Shown here: positions 35,792 to 43,202 of the stretch, piece after piece
Numbering within the stretch: position 1 is the first letter of the stretch
Layout: every line of letters begins with the position of its first letter
Assembly (NCBI RefSeq): GCF_015277515.1
Contig: NZ_CP063767.1
Span: forward strand, 248,001-312,000
DNA length: 64,000 nt
Direction: 5' to 3'
Origin: Thermophilibacter immobilis
GTDB taxonomy: Bacteria; Actinomycetota; Coriobacteriia; Coriobacteriales; Atopobiaceae
The notes under the pieces: generated by a model
The model's input: the letters and a program-made list of their open reading frames with translations, nothing else
The model's database searches: none
What the model was told of the DNA's origin: nothing
Position numbers and translations under genes: made by a program

Positions 35792-37222
35792 ATGAGCAAG
35801 AAGGTAGTTGCCATCACGTCGTGCATCACGGGGATCGCGCATACGTACATGTGCGCTAAGGCCCTCGAGGATGCGGCAGGCGAGCTCGGTTACGAGATTC
35901 ACGTCGAGAAGCAAGGAGCCTCGGGTACGGAGGACGAGCTCACCTTCGAGCAGATCGCCCAAGCCGACGCCGTCGTCTTCGCCTGCGACAAGGCCGTCGA
36001 CGAGTCCCGCTTCGCGGGCAAGGACGTGCTCAAGGTCACCTGCGACGCGGGCATCAAGGATCCCAGGGGTGCAATCGAGCGGGCCATGGCGAGGAAGGGC
36101 ACCGAGCGGATAAGCGCCGGGGATGTCACCGCCAGGCGCTTCTCCGACGAGGGCAGGTCCAATGCCGCCTCTGGCGCGGCGACCATCTTCAAGCACGTGA
36201 TGAACGGCGTCTCGCACATGCTTCCCATCGTCGTTGCCGGCGGCATCCTCACCGCTCTGCGCTACGCGTTCGGATCCACCATCACGGACGGCAACATCGT
36301 CTGGGCCTTCGAGGCCGAGGGCTCCCTGCCGTACTACATCAGCCAGATTGGTGCGACCTATGGTCTCGGCATGATGATCGCCGTCCTCTCCGCCTTCATC
36401 GCCGACTCCATCGCCGATCGTCCGGGCTTCGTTCCCGGCCTCATCGGCGGCCTCATCGCCGGCAGCATCCAGGCCGGCTTCATCGGCGGCATCCTCGCCG
36501 GTCTTCTCGCCGGATACGTCACCCTCTACCTCAACAAGTGGATTCAGCTCCCGCCGGCGTTCGCGGGGCTCAAGCCGATCCTCATCCTGCCGCTGCTGTC
36601 CACGCTCGTCGTCGGGTTGGTCATGTACTACGTGGTCGGCACTCCCGTCGCGCTTCTCACCGCCGCCATCACCAGCCTGCTCTCGTCCCTCAACGGTGCG
36701 GGGAACGTCGTGCTCGGCATCATGTGCGGCCTGCTCTACTTCGACCTCGGCGGGGCCGTCTCGAAGGTTCTGTACGCGTTCGCCATCGGCATGCTCGACA
36801 CGGGTGTCTATGGGCCCATGGCCGCCGTCATGCTCTGCGGTATGGTCCCCCCGATCGGCATGGCCCTTGCCACCCTCATCAAGCGTGACCTCTGGAACGA
36901 CGACGAGCGCGACTCCGGCAAGGCCGCCGCTCTGCTCGGCTGCTCCTACATCACCGAGGGCGCAATCCCCTTTGCCACGAGCTATCCGCTGCAGGTCCTT
37001 CCGGGCTGCATGATCGGTGGCGCCGTCGCAGCCGTGATGTCCCTGCTCATGGGCATCGAGTGCACCGCTCCCCACGGCGGGATGTTCCTACTCCTTATTC
37101 CCAACGTCATCAACAACATCGGCGGATTCCTCCTGTGCCTGGCCGTCGGGTCGATCGTCTGCGCCCTCATCGTTGACGGCCTCATGACGATGCGGCGCAA
37201 CAAGGACAAGGTCGCTGCCTAG
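35792..37222 (+). CDS. PTS fructose-family EIIBC permease
   Basis: The 476-residue protein joins a fructose-type EIIB domain (VVAITSCITGIAHTYMCAKALE, phospho-acceptor Cys near residue 11) to a membrane EIIC domain starting near residue 135 (MNGVSHMLPIVVAGGILTALRYAFG), with the conserved GLIGGLIAGSIQAGFIGGILAG and the C-terminal ECTAPHGGMFLLLIPN. It phosphorylates its substrate during uptake. There is no EIIA domain, and none is encoded nearby, so a general EIIA from elsewhere must supply phosphate. ATG 35792 follows GGAG at good distance; a GTG two codons upstream is also possible. It is co-regulated with the glycyl radical enzyme by the shared operator motif, which suggests that its product is the enzyme's substrate. 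Confidence 0.9.
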   Translation: MSKKVVAITSCITGIAHTYMCAKALEDAAGELGYEIHVEKQGASGTEDELTFEQIAQADAVVFACDKAVDESRFAGKDVLKVTCDAGIKDPRGAIERAMARKGTERISAGDVTARRFSDEGRSNAASGAATIFKHVMNGVSHMLPIVVAGGILTALRYAFGSTITDGNIVWAFEAEGSLPYYISQIGATYGLGMMIAVLSAFIADSIADRPGFVPGLIGGLIAGSIQAGFIGGILAGLLAGYVTLYLNKWIQLPPAFAGLKPILILPLLSTLVVGLVMYYVVGTPVALLTAAITSLLSSLNGAGNVVLGIMCGLLYFDLGGAVSKVLYAFAIGMLDTGVYGPMAAVMLCGMVPPIGMALATLIKRDLWNDDERDSGKAAALLGCSYITEGAIPFATSYPLQVLPGCMIGGAVAAVMSLLMGIECTAPHGGMFLLLIPNVINNIGGFLLCLAVGSIVCALIVDGLMTMRRNKDKVAA

Positions 37223-37249
37223 GGTTCGTCACTCGCACGACTCGTCTGA

Positions 37250-37279
37250 GGGAGCCCGGGAGCAATCCTGGGCTCTCCC
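37250..37279 (+). terminator. Terminator-like hairpin after the PTS gene
   Basis: GGGAGCCCGGG (37250-37260) pairs with CCTGGGCTCTCCC (37267-37279), allowing bulges, around AGCAAT. No T-tract follows. It lies 62 bp upstream of the 66 bp element copy 3. Confidence 0.5.
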
Positions 37280-37340
37280 CGTCTGTCCGAGGTCGGGGGC
37301 CCCTGTGGCATGTCCGCTGCTCCCATCCTGCTCTTCGGGC

Positions 37341-37406
37341 TCATAGTGCGCATGCGACCGAACTAGGCTGGGAATCGTCCCCGTTCGCGTCATCCGTGCA
37401 CTGTGA
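37341..37406 (+). repeat. 66 bp inverted-terminus element, copy 3
   Basis: The termini are TCATAGTGCGC and GTGCACTGTGA. It is nearly identical to copy 2 (62 of 66 by eye), which implies recent duplication or gene conversion. It lies 202 bp beyond the 3' end of the AbiEi/PD-(D/E)XK gene. No gene was found in the rest of 37223-37608. Confidence 0.85.
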
Positions 37407-37608
37407 GCGGAATCGGCAGGCGGCGGGTGTGGTTCCTGGTGCGATGGCCGACATCGTTGTCCACATCCTTGGGAAAGGAGGTGGAATCGACATCGTGTGG
37501 CCTCCACACGTCGTTCTTGGCGCAGCGATGACGGCGATGACAAGGTCAGGGCCTAGGCCCCAGCCCCCTGGCAACCCTTGGAGTGGATGTCGGGCCTGTG
37601 CGCCGCCT

Positions 37609-38712
37609 TCAGGCGACAAGGACCCGGAGGTCGTGGACGGCTACCCGCAGCGCCCAGTCGCCAAGGCGGTATCGGGCGTAGAATTTTCCTCTTGACCTAC
37701 GGTGACGCCGGATCGGACGAGCGAGGAGCCCAGGTTCGTGCCGCCGTTCCAGCCCAACGCGCGGCACGCCGAACGCCGTGAGGATCCGTGCGAGCCTCCA
37801 TCGATGGATGACGTCGGCAAACGAGAAGCGCACGACGGCATCGACCACGCTGGTGAGCCGGGATTCGCGCAGGCGCTCGTCGGAGAGGACGTCAATCGCG
37901 TCCCTGCCGGCAGTCATGCTCGGGTTGCGATACTTCTCGCGCCCATCGAGCTCGCCCGCAATCAGCCGCCCTGACTCGGTGCGCCACATGAAGTCGACGC
38001 GGAACCGACTGCTCCGCTCAACCGGGTCAGCCACCTCCACCTGCAGCTCCGGCGTCTGAAATCCCAGCTCGAGCATGACGGCGCGGGCGATTGACTCCCC
38101 GCCATTCTCGCTTCTGCCGTCTGCTGCCTCGAGGGTGCGCAGGGCATGGCGCCTGCCTGGGCGATGACGGGTGAGCGCGTCCACTTGGACAACGAGCTCT
38201 CCTGGGGTGAAGCCAAGCCTGAGCACTGAGTCTGCAAGTGCCAGCCCCTCCTCGAAGTCGAGGTAGCGCAGGCAGTCGGCGACGGTCTGCCAGAACAATG
38301 TCACCCTGATGCCACGCACCTCGCCGCCTCGGTCGCCCTCGACCGAAACCCGGGCATAGCGTCCGTGGCTACGGGTCCGATGTCGACTCTCGACGGCGAC
38401 GCAGATGCTCTGGAGCCGCCGGTGCGACACCTGCAGGCCGTAGACGAGGGCGGCGCTCGTGAGGCCGAAGGTCCAGCGTGGATGCATGGTCGCGGTCGCC
38501 CTCAGCTCCTGACCTGCCCGCTCGATGGGGGTGAGGCTCGCCCAGTGGGCGGGTCGTGCGAAGGCGCCGGGAACGGGCTGGATGACGCCGCCCCTCCGCT
38601 GCAGCGCACGCAGCCGGCGCCGATCGAGGCGGTCGCGAGGGACGAGGAGGCGGTGCTCGCACTCGGCTTCGTCGAGGTCTGCCGCCAGCGCCTGCTGGAC
38701 ATTCCTGCTCAT
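37609..38712 (-). CDS. AbiEi-like/PD-(D/E)XK (DUF559-like) protein A
   Basis: The 367-residue protein is not a standard annotated enzyme. The N-terminal half has the look of an AbiEi-type winged helix followed by its partner domain: LVPRDRLDRRRLRALQRRGGVIQPVPGAFARP and the conserved WTFGLTSAALVYGL. The C-terminal half fits a Vsr/DUF559-like PD-(D/E)XK nuclease: ADGRSENGGESIARAVMLELGF (Glu206), FRVDFMW (Asp240), and IAGELDGREKY (Glu254, Asp256). The product of 41988-42995 has the same layout and shares the string ADGRSENGGES. The start at 38712 has GGAGG, and the start region itself contains GTGCGCTATGA, nearly the terminus of the 66 bp elements that flank the gene on both sides. DNA binding at those termini, by the winged helix, is a hypothesis; so is nuclease activity. 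Confidence 0.72.
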   Translation of the reverse strand: MSRNVQQALAADLDEAECEHRLLVPRDRLDRRRLRALQRRGGVIQPVPGAFARPAHWASLTPIERAGQELRATATMHPRWTFGLTSAALVYGLQVSHRRLQSICVAVESRHRTRSHGRYARVSVEGDRGGEVRGIRVTLFWQTVADCLRYLDFEEGLALADSVLRLGFTPGELVVQVDALTRHRPGRRHALRTLEAADGRSENGGESIARAVMLELGFQTPELQVEVADPVERSSRFRVDFMWRTESGRLIAGELDGREKYRNPSMTAGRDAIDVLSDERLRESRLTSVVDAVVRFSFADVIHRWRLARILTAFGVPRVGLERRHEPGLLARPIRRHRRSRGKFYARYRLGDWALRVAVHDLRVLVA

Positions 38713-38858
38713 AGCGCACCTCCATGGAAGGCAGTCGCGAGGCTGCCTGGAATGGTATGGGTGGGGGTCGTCCGAGTGTCGCACCCGGGAGGCAGTGCCG
38801 GCGTTTCGATTCGAGGGGCGGTCGTCTCTCTCGGCGAGGGGGCATTCCCTATTCCGCC

Positions 38859-38924
38859 TCATAGTGCACATGTGCCCGGACGAGGGCTGGGCTGTGACCG
38901 GTTCGAGTCCTAGATGCACTATCA
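38859..38924 (+). repeat. 66 bp inverted-terminus element, copy 4
   Basis: The termini are TCATAGTGCAC and ATGCACTATCA. The interior is diverged but aligns without gaps (GGTTCGAGT where copies 2 and 3 have GTTCGCGT). It lies 146 bp upstream of protein A's start codon. Confidence 0.8.
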
Positions 38925-39008
38925 GCGGAAGAGAGAGAGGGGGGCATCACCTGCGTCCGTCGGTGCGGTTGGGCGAGGAGAGAGCCATGACCCGTACCAA
39001 AATAGGCG

Positions 39009-39074
39009 TCACAGTGCACAAAAGACCCGAACGGCCATCCGCAACGTTACATTTTGGTTCCGCATGCACTATGA
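39009..39074 (+). repeat. 66 bp inverted-terminus element, copy 5
   Basis: The termini are TCACAGTGCAC and ATGCACTATGA. It is the most diverged interior of the five, yet the length is still 66 bp. It ends 78 bp before the amino-acid binding-protein gene and may contain or flank that gene's promoter. No gene lies in 38713-39152. Confidence 0.8.
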
Positions 39075-39152
39075 GTCGAGAAGAACGGCCCGCAGGCACT
39101 TTAGTGTGATAAAGTAACGCAGTCGGACGTCACCGCAATGAAGGGACCTACC

Positions 39153-40019
39153 ATGAACAGCAGCCTCGGTCGTCGACAGTTCCTGAACATCGCCGGCGGC
39201 GCACTCTCCGCCTCCGCATTCCTCGCACTCGCGGGCTGTGGCTCGAGTGGAGCCGGCAGCTCGACCTCGTCTGCCGCCCCAGCATCGTCGGCGACCTTCG
39301 CCGGACCCTTCGTCCTCGGCTTCGACCAGGAGTTTCCGCCGTACGGCTACATCGGCGATGACGGCAACCCGACCGGCTTCGACATCGACCTTGCCACCGC
39401 CGTCTGCGAGATGGAGGGCTGGGAGTTCAAGCCGACCCCCATCAACTGGGATTCCAAGGACGCGATGCTCAACTCCGGCCAGATCACCTGCATCTGGAAC
39501 GGCCTCACCATCGAGGGCCGCGAGAAGGACTACGCCTTCACCGACGCCTACATGGAGAACCGCCAGGTCGTCGTCGTGCGCTCCGACTCCGGTATCACGA
39601 GCCTCGCCGACCTCGCCGGCAAGAACGTCGTGACCCAGACCGACTCGGCGGCGTACTACCTGCTCGTCGACGGCGGGGCGCAGGCCGACCTCGGTGCGAG
39701 CTTCGCCAAGCTCGACACGATCGGCGACTACAACACCGGCTTCATGATGCTTGGCCAAGGCAGCTATGATGCCATCGCCGTCGACTACCCGGTTGCGGTC
39801 TTCAACATCGGTGACAAGACCGACGAGTATGCGATGCTCGACGAGTCACTCAACTCCGAGCACTTCGGTATCGGCTTCGCGCTCGGCAGCGAGGCGCTTG
39901 CCGCCAAGGTCGAGGCCGATCTCCAGAAGCTCGACGCCGAGGGCAAGGTCGAGGAGATCTGCAACAAGTACGCCGGCCAGGGCGTCTCCTACACCGCCTG
40001 GTGCCTGCCCAAGGCGTAG
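39153..40019 (+). CDS. Amino-acid ABC transporter substrate-binding lipoprotein
   Basis: The 288-residue protein has a twin-arginine-like signal (GRRQFLNIAGG) and a lipobox (LALAGC), then a Ser/Ala-rich linker and a family 3 solute-binding domain: FVLGFDQEFPPYGYIGDDGNPTGFDIDLATAV, with INWDSKDAMLNSGQITCIWNGLTIEGRE and the C-terminal EEICNKYAGQGVSYTAWCL. Family 3 proteins bind polar or charged amino acids such as cystine, glutamine or arginine. ATG 39153 has AAGGGA upstream. It is the first gene of a binding protein, permease, ATPase operon. Confidence 0.9.
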   Translation: MNSSLGRRQFLNIAGGALSASAFLALAGCGSSGAGSSTSSAAPASSATFAGPFVLGFDQEFPPYGYIGDDGNPTGFDIDLATAVCEMEGWEFKPTPINWDSKDAMLNSGQITCIWNGLTIEGREKDYAFTDAYMENRQVVVVRSDSGITSLADLAGKNVVTQTDSAAYYLLVDGGAQADLGASFAKLDTIGDYNTGFMMLGQGSYDAIAVDYPVAVFNIGDKTDEYAMLDESLNSEHFGIGFALGSEALAAKVEADLQKLDAEGKVEEICNKYAGQGVSYTAWCLPKA

Positions 40020-40093
40020 TCCCCAGCCAACGAACTTCTCGCCGGCGTCCGTGTGAGCGTCGGATTCTGCCGCAAGCTTCCTGGAAGGTGCCC

Positions 40094-40747
40094 GTGGACG
40101 TCTCCACCATGCTCTCAATGCTCGTCTCGGGGTACGGGACCTCGATCGTCATCTTTGCGCTCACCCTGCTGGGGGCGGTCCCCCTGGGCATCCTGGTCGC
40201 GCTCGGACGACTCTCGCGCTTCCGACCCCTCGCCATCCTCATGGGCCTGTACATCTCGGTCATGCGCGGCACCCCGCTCATGCTGCAGATGTTCGCCGTG
40301 TTCTTCCTGCCATATTACGGCTTCGGCCTGCAGACCGGCCCGGACTTCATGTTCACGGCGTGCATCGTCGCCTTCGTGGTCAACTATGCCGCCTACTTCG
40401 CAGAGATCTACCGGTCTGGCATCCAGTCCATCCCGCGCGGTCAGTACGAGGCGGCCGAGGTGCTCGGCTACTCGCGTGGGCAGACCTTCGTGCGCATCGT
40501 GCTGCCGCAGATGGTGAAGAGAATCCTGCCTGCCATGGGCAACGAGGTCGTGACGCTGGTCAAGGACACCTCCCTCGCGTTCTCGATCGGGGTCTCCGAG
40601 ATGTTCACCGTCGGTCGTGCGCTCGTGGCGAGCCAGCGCAGCATGCTGCCCTTCGCCATTGCCGCGGGCATCTACTGGCTTACCTGCCTGGCCATCGAGT
40701 TTATGCTGCGCCGCGCCGAGAAGAGGCTGGACTACTACCATGACTAG
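40094..40747 (+). CDS. Amino-acid ABC transporter permease (HisM type)
   Basis: The roughly 217-residue membrane protein has about five hydrophobic segments and the family's coupling loop (EIYRSGIQSIPRGQYEAAEVLGYSRGQTF) together with ISVMRGTPLMLQMF. A GTG at 40094 with GGAAGG ten bases upstream is the best start; earlier in-frame codons overlap the binding-protein gene and encode an Arg-rich tail. It probably works as a homodimer, since only one permease gene is present. Its last codons overlap the ATPase start. Confidence 0.9.
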   Translation: MDVSTMLSMLVSGYGTSIVIFALTLLGAVPLGILVALGRLSRFRPLAILMGLYISVMRGTPLMLQMFAVFFLPYYGFGLQTGPDFMFTACIVAFVVNYAAYFAEIYRSGIQSIPRGQYEAAEVLGYSRGQTFVRIVLPQMVKRILPAMGNEVVTLVKDTSLAFSIGVSEMFTVGRALVASQRSMLPFAIAAGIYWLTCLAIEFMLRRAEKRLDYYHD

Positions 40748-41519
40748 TGCGAGTGCCGATAGGCCCGGGGCGGCCGTCCGCGTGTCCGGTGCCAGGAAGT
40801 CGTTCGGTGGACGAGAGGTGCTGGGCGGGGTCGACTTCTCGATCGGTCGCGGCGAGGTCGTCTCGCTCATCGGCCCGTCGGGGGCCGGAAAGTCCACGAT
40901 GCTGCGCTGCCTCACCCTTCTCGATACCCTCGACCAGGGCAGCATCAGCTACGGCGACCTCGTGGTCTGCTCCGGCGATGACGGGGCGCGCTACGACAGG
41001 GCCGCGATGCGGGCTGCACGCATGCGTTTTGGCCTCGTCTTCCAGGACTACAACCTCTTCCCGCACCGCACGGTGCTGCAGAACGTCATGGACGCGCCGG
41101 TCGTGGTCCAGGGGAGGGATCGCATGGAGGTCGAATCCCAGGCACGCGAGCTTATCGCAACGCTCGACCTCGCGGAACATGCCGACAAGGTCCCCTGCCA
41201 GCTCTCGGGCGGGCAGCAGCAGCGCGTTGCCATCGCGCGGGCGCTGTGCATGAACCCGGATGTCATGTACTTCGACGAGGCAACGTCCGCGCTTGACCCC
41301 AGGCTGACCAAGGACATGCACGACCTCATTCGCCAGCTGGCAGACAAGGGCATGGCGGTCGGGATCGTCACGCATGAGATGGGCTTCGCGCAGACGGTGT
41401 CGGACCGCGTCTGCCTGCTGTTCGACGGCCAGATCGTCGAGGATGGCAGTCCGGAGCAGCTGCTCGAGCACCCGCGCGACGAGCGCTCGCGCATCTTCCT
41501 CAGCCTCTCGGCCGACTAG
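40740..41519 (+). CDS. Amino-acid ABC transporter ATP-binding protein (GlnQ type)
   Basis: The 259-residue ATPase has Walker A GPSGAGKST near residue 43, Q-loop LVFQDYNLFPHRTVLQNV, signature LSGGQQQRVAIARAL, Walker B VMYFDEATSALDP and H-loop IVTHEMGFAQTVSDRV. All catalytic motifs are intact. ATG 40740 overlaps the permease stop by eight bases, which indicates coupled translation. The downstream side is not followed by a T-rich terminator; instead the 84 bp elements begin 33 bp later. Confidence 0.94.
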   Translation: MTSASADRPGAAVRVSGARKSFGGREVLGGVDFSIGRGEVVSLIGPSGAGKSTMLRCLTLLDTLDQGSISYGDLVVCSGDDGARYDRAAMRAARMRFGLVFQDYNLFPHRTVLQNVMDAPVVVQGRDRMEVESQARELIATLDLAEHADKVPCQLSGGQQQRVAIARALCMNPDVMYFDEATSALDPRLTKDMHDLIRQLADKGMAVGIVTHEMGFAQTVSDRVCLLFDGQIVEDGSPEQLLEHPRDERSRIFLSLSAD

Positions 41520-41551
41520 GGGGGCTGCGGCATCCCGTTGGGGCTGCTGCG

Positions 41552-41635
41552 TGACAGCTTGGACAACCGCGAGCGTAACCTCTTGCGCCAACTGGGCATT
41601 CGCATACGTTTCGAATCCTAACGTCCAACCTGGCA
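41552..41635 (+). repeat. 84 bp inverted-terminus element, copy A
   Basis: It begins TGACAGCTTGGACA and ends CGTCCAACCTGGCA; the termini are near-exact inverted copies. By eye it matches copy C at about 66 of 84 positions with no gaps. It lies just after the amino-acid ATPase gene. Confidence 0.82.
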
Positions 41636-41662
41636 TCCGAGCCCCCCTGTTGCTCCCAGAGT

Positions 41663-41746
41663 TGCCAGCTTGGACGGATAGGAGCATAACCTATCGCGTG
41701 ACCTGCGCCTTTGCGAAGGTTTCACTTCCGAGTGTCCAACCTGGCA
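41663..41746 (+). repeat. 84 bp inverted-terminus element, copy B
   Basis: It begins TGCCAGCTTGGAC and ends GTCCAACCTGGCA, inverted at 12 of 13 positions. The length is 84 bp. The interior is more diverged than in A and C but keeps AGCATAACC and CTGnGCnTTTGC. It lies 27 bp after copy A in the same orientation. No gene was found between 41747 and 41987. Confidence 0.82.
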
Positions 41747-41987
41747 GATGCGATGCCGCGCATTCACCTGGTAGGCAAACCCAGCGCGAGCCAGAGTGGC
41801 AATGGTCCTCGATCGTTTCGATTGGGGGTCTAGATATCACGGCATCGCGAGGAGCTGTCGGACAAGCCACGCCGACCGGCAGGTTATCTGACACTGAAGG
41901 CGCCGACCGTGGCAGAAACGTCTCCTCGCCGTGGCAGTGACAGGCGAATAGTGGTGGCACCTTCGATGCGAACGGTTTGGGGCTACC

Positions 41988-42995
41988 ATGACGCGACCAA
42001 GCAGGAAGTTGGACAGGCTGTATTACGCGGCAGAGGCACTCGAGACCTGCGTTGCGCCTCGCTCCGCCGCCAGCCGGCAGCTGCTCCGCCGCCATCTCGA
42101 AGCCGACGGCCTCATCTCGCCAGCCACGAACCTGTACCTGCGACGGGTGACTTGGGAGAGGCTCAACCCCAACCAACGTGCGCTCCATCTGATGCGCGGC
42201 CTTTCTCGCCAACACGGGACCTGGGTCTTCTGCGGCGTGTCTGCGGCCCTTGTCCATGGGCTGGACGTGTCCTTCGACCTGTCGGGCCAAGTTCATGTGG
42301 CAGTGGCGAGAAGTGCCTTGGATCGAAACCGCAGTCTCGTCGTCTTTGACTACGTGGGGTCGACGGGCACTTGCGAGTATGAGGTCGTGGACGGAATCCG
42401 GGTGTCCCCGCTGGAGCGTTGCGTCTACGAGTGCCTGTCGTCGCTGGGATTCAGGCGGGGGCTGCCCATCGCGGATTCCTACCTGCGGATGACCGGTGGC
42501 TGCGCAGACGGGCTCGTCGATGCCATCGCGGTGCGCCACCGTGGGTGCAAGGGCGTTCGTCAGGCTCGCATCACGGCAGCCTTTGCCGACGGGCGCTCCG
42601 AGAACGGGGGAGAGTCGTTCGCGCGTGCCGCGATGATCGAACTCGGGTTCGCGGTGCCCGACCTACAGGTGAGCTTCGCCGATCCGATGGAGCGCGGGCG
42701 GTCGATTCGCCCCGACTTCCTTTGGCAGACGCCTGACGGCCGAACGGTTGCAGGCGAGCTCGACGGATTCGACAAGTATGCCGACGAGTCGATGAACGGT
42801 GGGCGTGGTGCGACCGACGTCCTCATCGACCAGGCGATTCGTGATTCTCGGCTTGCGCTTCTCGGCATAACGCCGATGCACTTCCGCTTTGTCGACGTGT
42901 GCGACGACCGGGGCTTCTCCCGCCTGTTGGAAAGCTATGGCATCCCGAGGCATCCTCGTGGGTGGGTGACGAAGGCAAGGGAGCGTCGACGGTAG
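41988..42995 (+). CDS. AbiEi-like/PD-(D/E)XK (DUF559-like) protein B
   Basis: The 335-residue paralogue of the product of 37609-38712 has the same two-part layout. The N-terminal half has APRSAASRQLLRRHLEADGLI (winged-helix-like), ATNLYLRRVTWERLNPNQRALHLMRGL and WVFCGVSAALVHGLDV. The C-terminal half has ADGRSENGGESFARAAMIELGF (Glu209), IRPDFLWQT (Asp243) and VAGELDGFDKY (Glu257, Asp259), the pattern expected of a PD-(D/E)XK nuclease core. It has no gene partner on its own strand. Instead it is bracketed by 84 bp elements: A and B upstream and C eight bases after the stop. GTTGGACA at 42008-42015, just inside the gene, equals the inner part of the element terminus. Function is unknown; sequence-specific DNA cleavage or self-regulation at these sites is a hypothesis. 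Confidence 0.72.
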   Translation: MTRPSRKLDRLYYAAEALETCVAPRSAASRQLLRRHLEADGLISPATNLYLRRVTWERLNPNQRALHLMRGLSRQHGTWVFCGVSAALVHGLDVSFDLSGQVHVAVARSALDRNRSLVVFDYVGSTGTCEYEVVDGIRVSPLERCVYECLSSLGFRRGLPIADSYLRMTGGCADGLVDAIAVRHRGCKGVRQARITAAFADGRSENGGESFARAAMIELGFAVPDLQVSFADPMERGRSIRPDFLWQTPDGRTVAGELDGFDKYADESMNGGRGATDVLIDQAIRDSRLALLGITPMHFRFVDVCDDRGFSRLLESYGIPRHPRGWVTKARERRR

Positions 42996-43003
42996 GCGGG
43001 ATA

Positions 43004-43087
43004 TGCCGGATTGGACAGACGCGAGCATAACCATCTGTGCCAACTGGGCGTTTGCATTCGTTTCGAGTCAGGATGTCCAACCTGGCA
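43004..43087 (+). repeat. 84 bp inverted-terminus element, copy C
   Basis: It begins TGCCGGATTGGACA and ends TGTCCAACCTGGCA. It has the same orientation and length as copies A and B, and starts eight bases after the stop codon of protein B. Confidence 0.82.
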
Positions 43088-43202
43088 GAACGGGGCGCAC
43101 CCATCGCCGAACACGCGTGCACGCATGCATGCCATGCGCTAGGCTGGTGGCCGTGAGCCCGAGGCTCGGGCTCGGCACCGAACCAGACGAAAGGAACGCC
43201 AC

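Noticed and set aside
31188-39074. The 66 bp elements as ordinary rho-independent terminators or as CRISPR repeats
   Set aside because: The paired termini are 44 bp apart with variable interiors and no T-tract, and the copies are dispersed singly between genes with no regular spacers.
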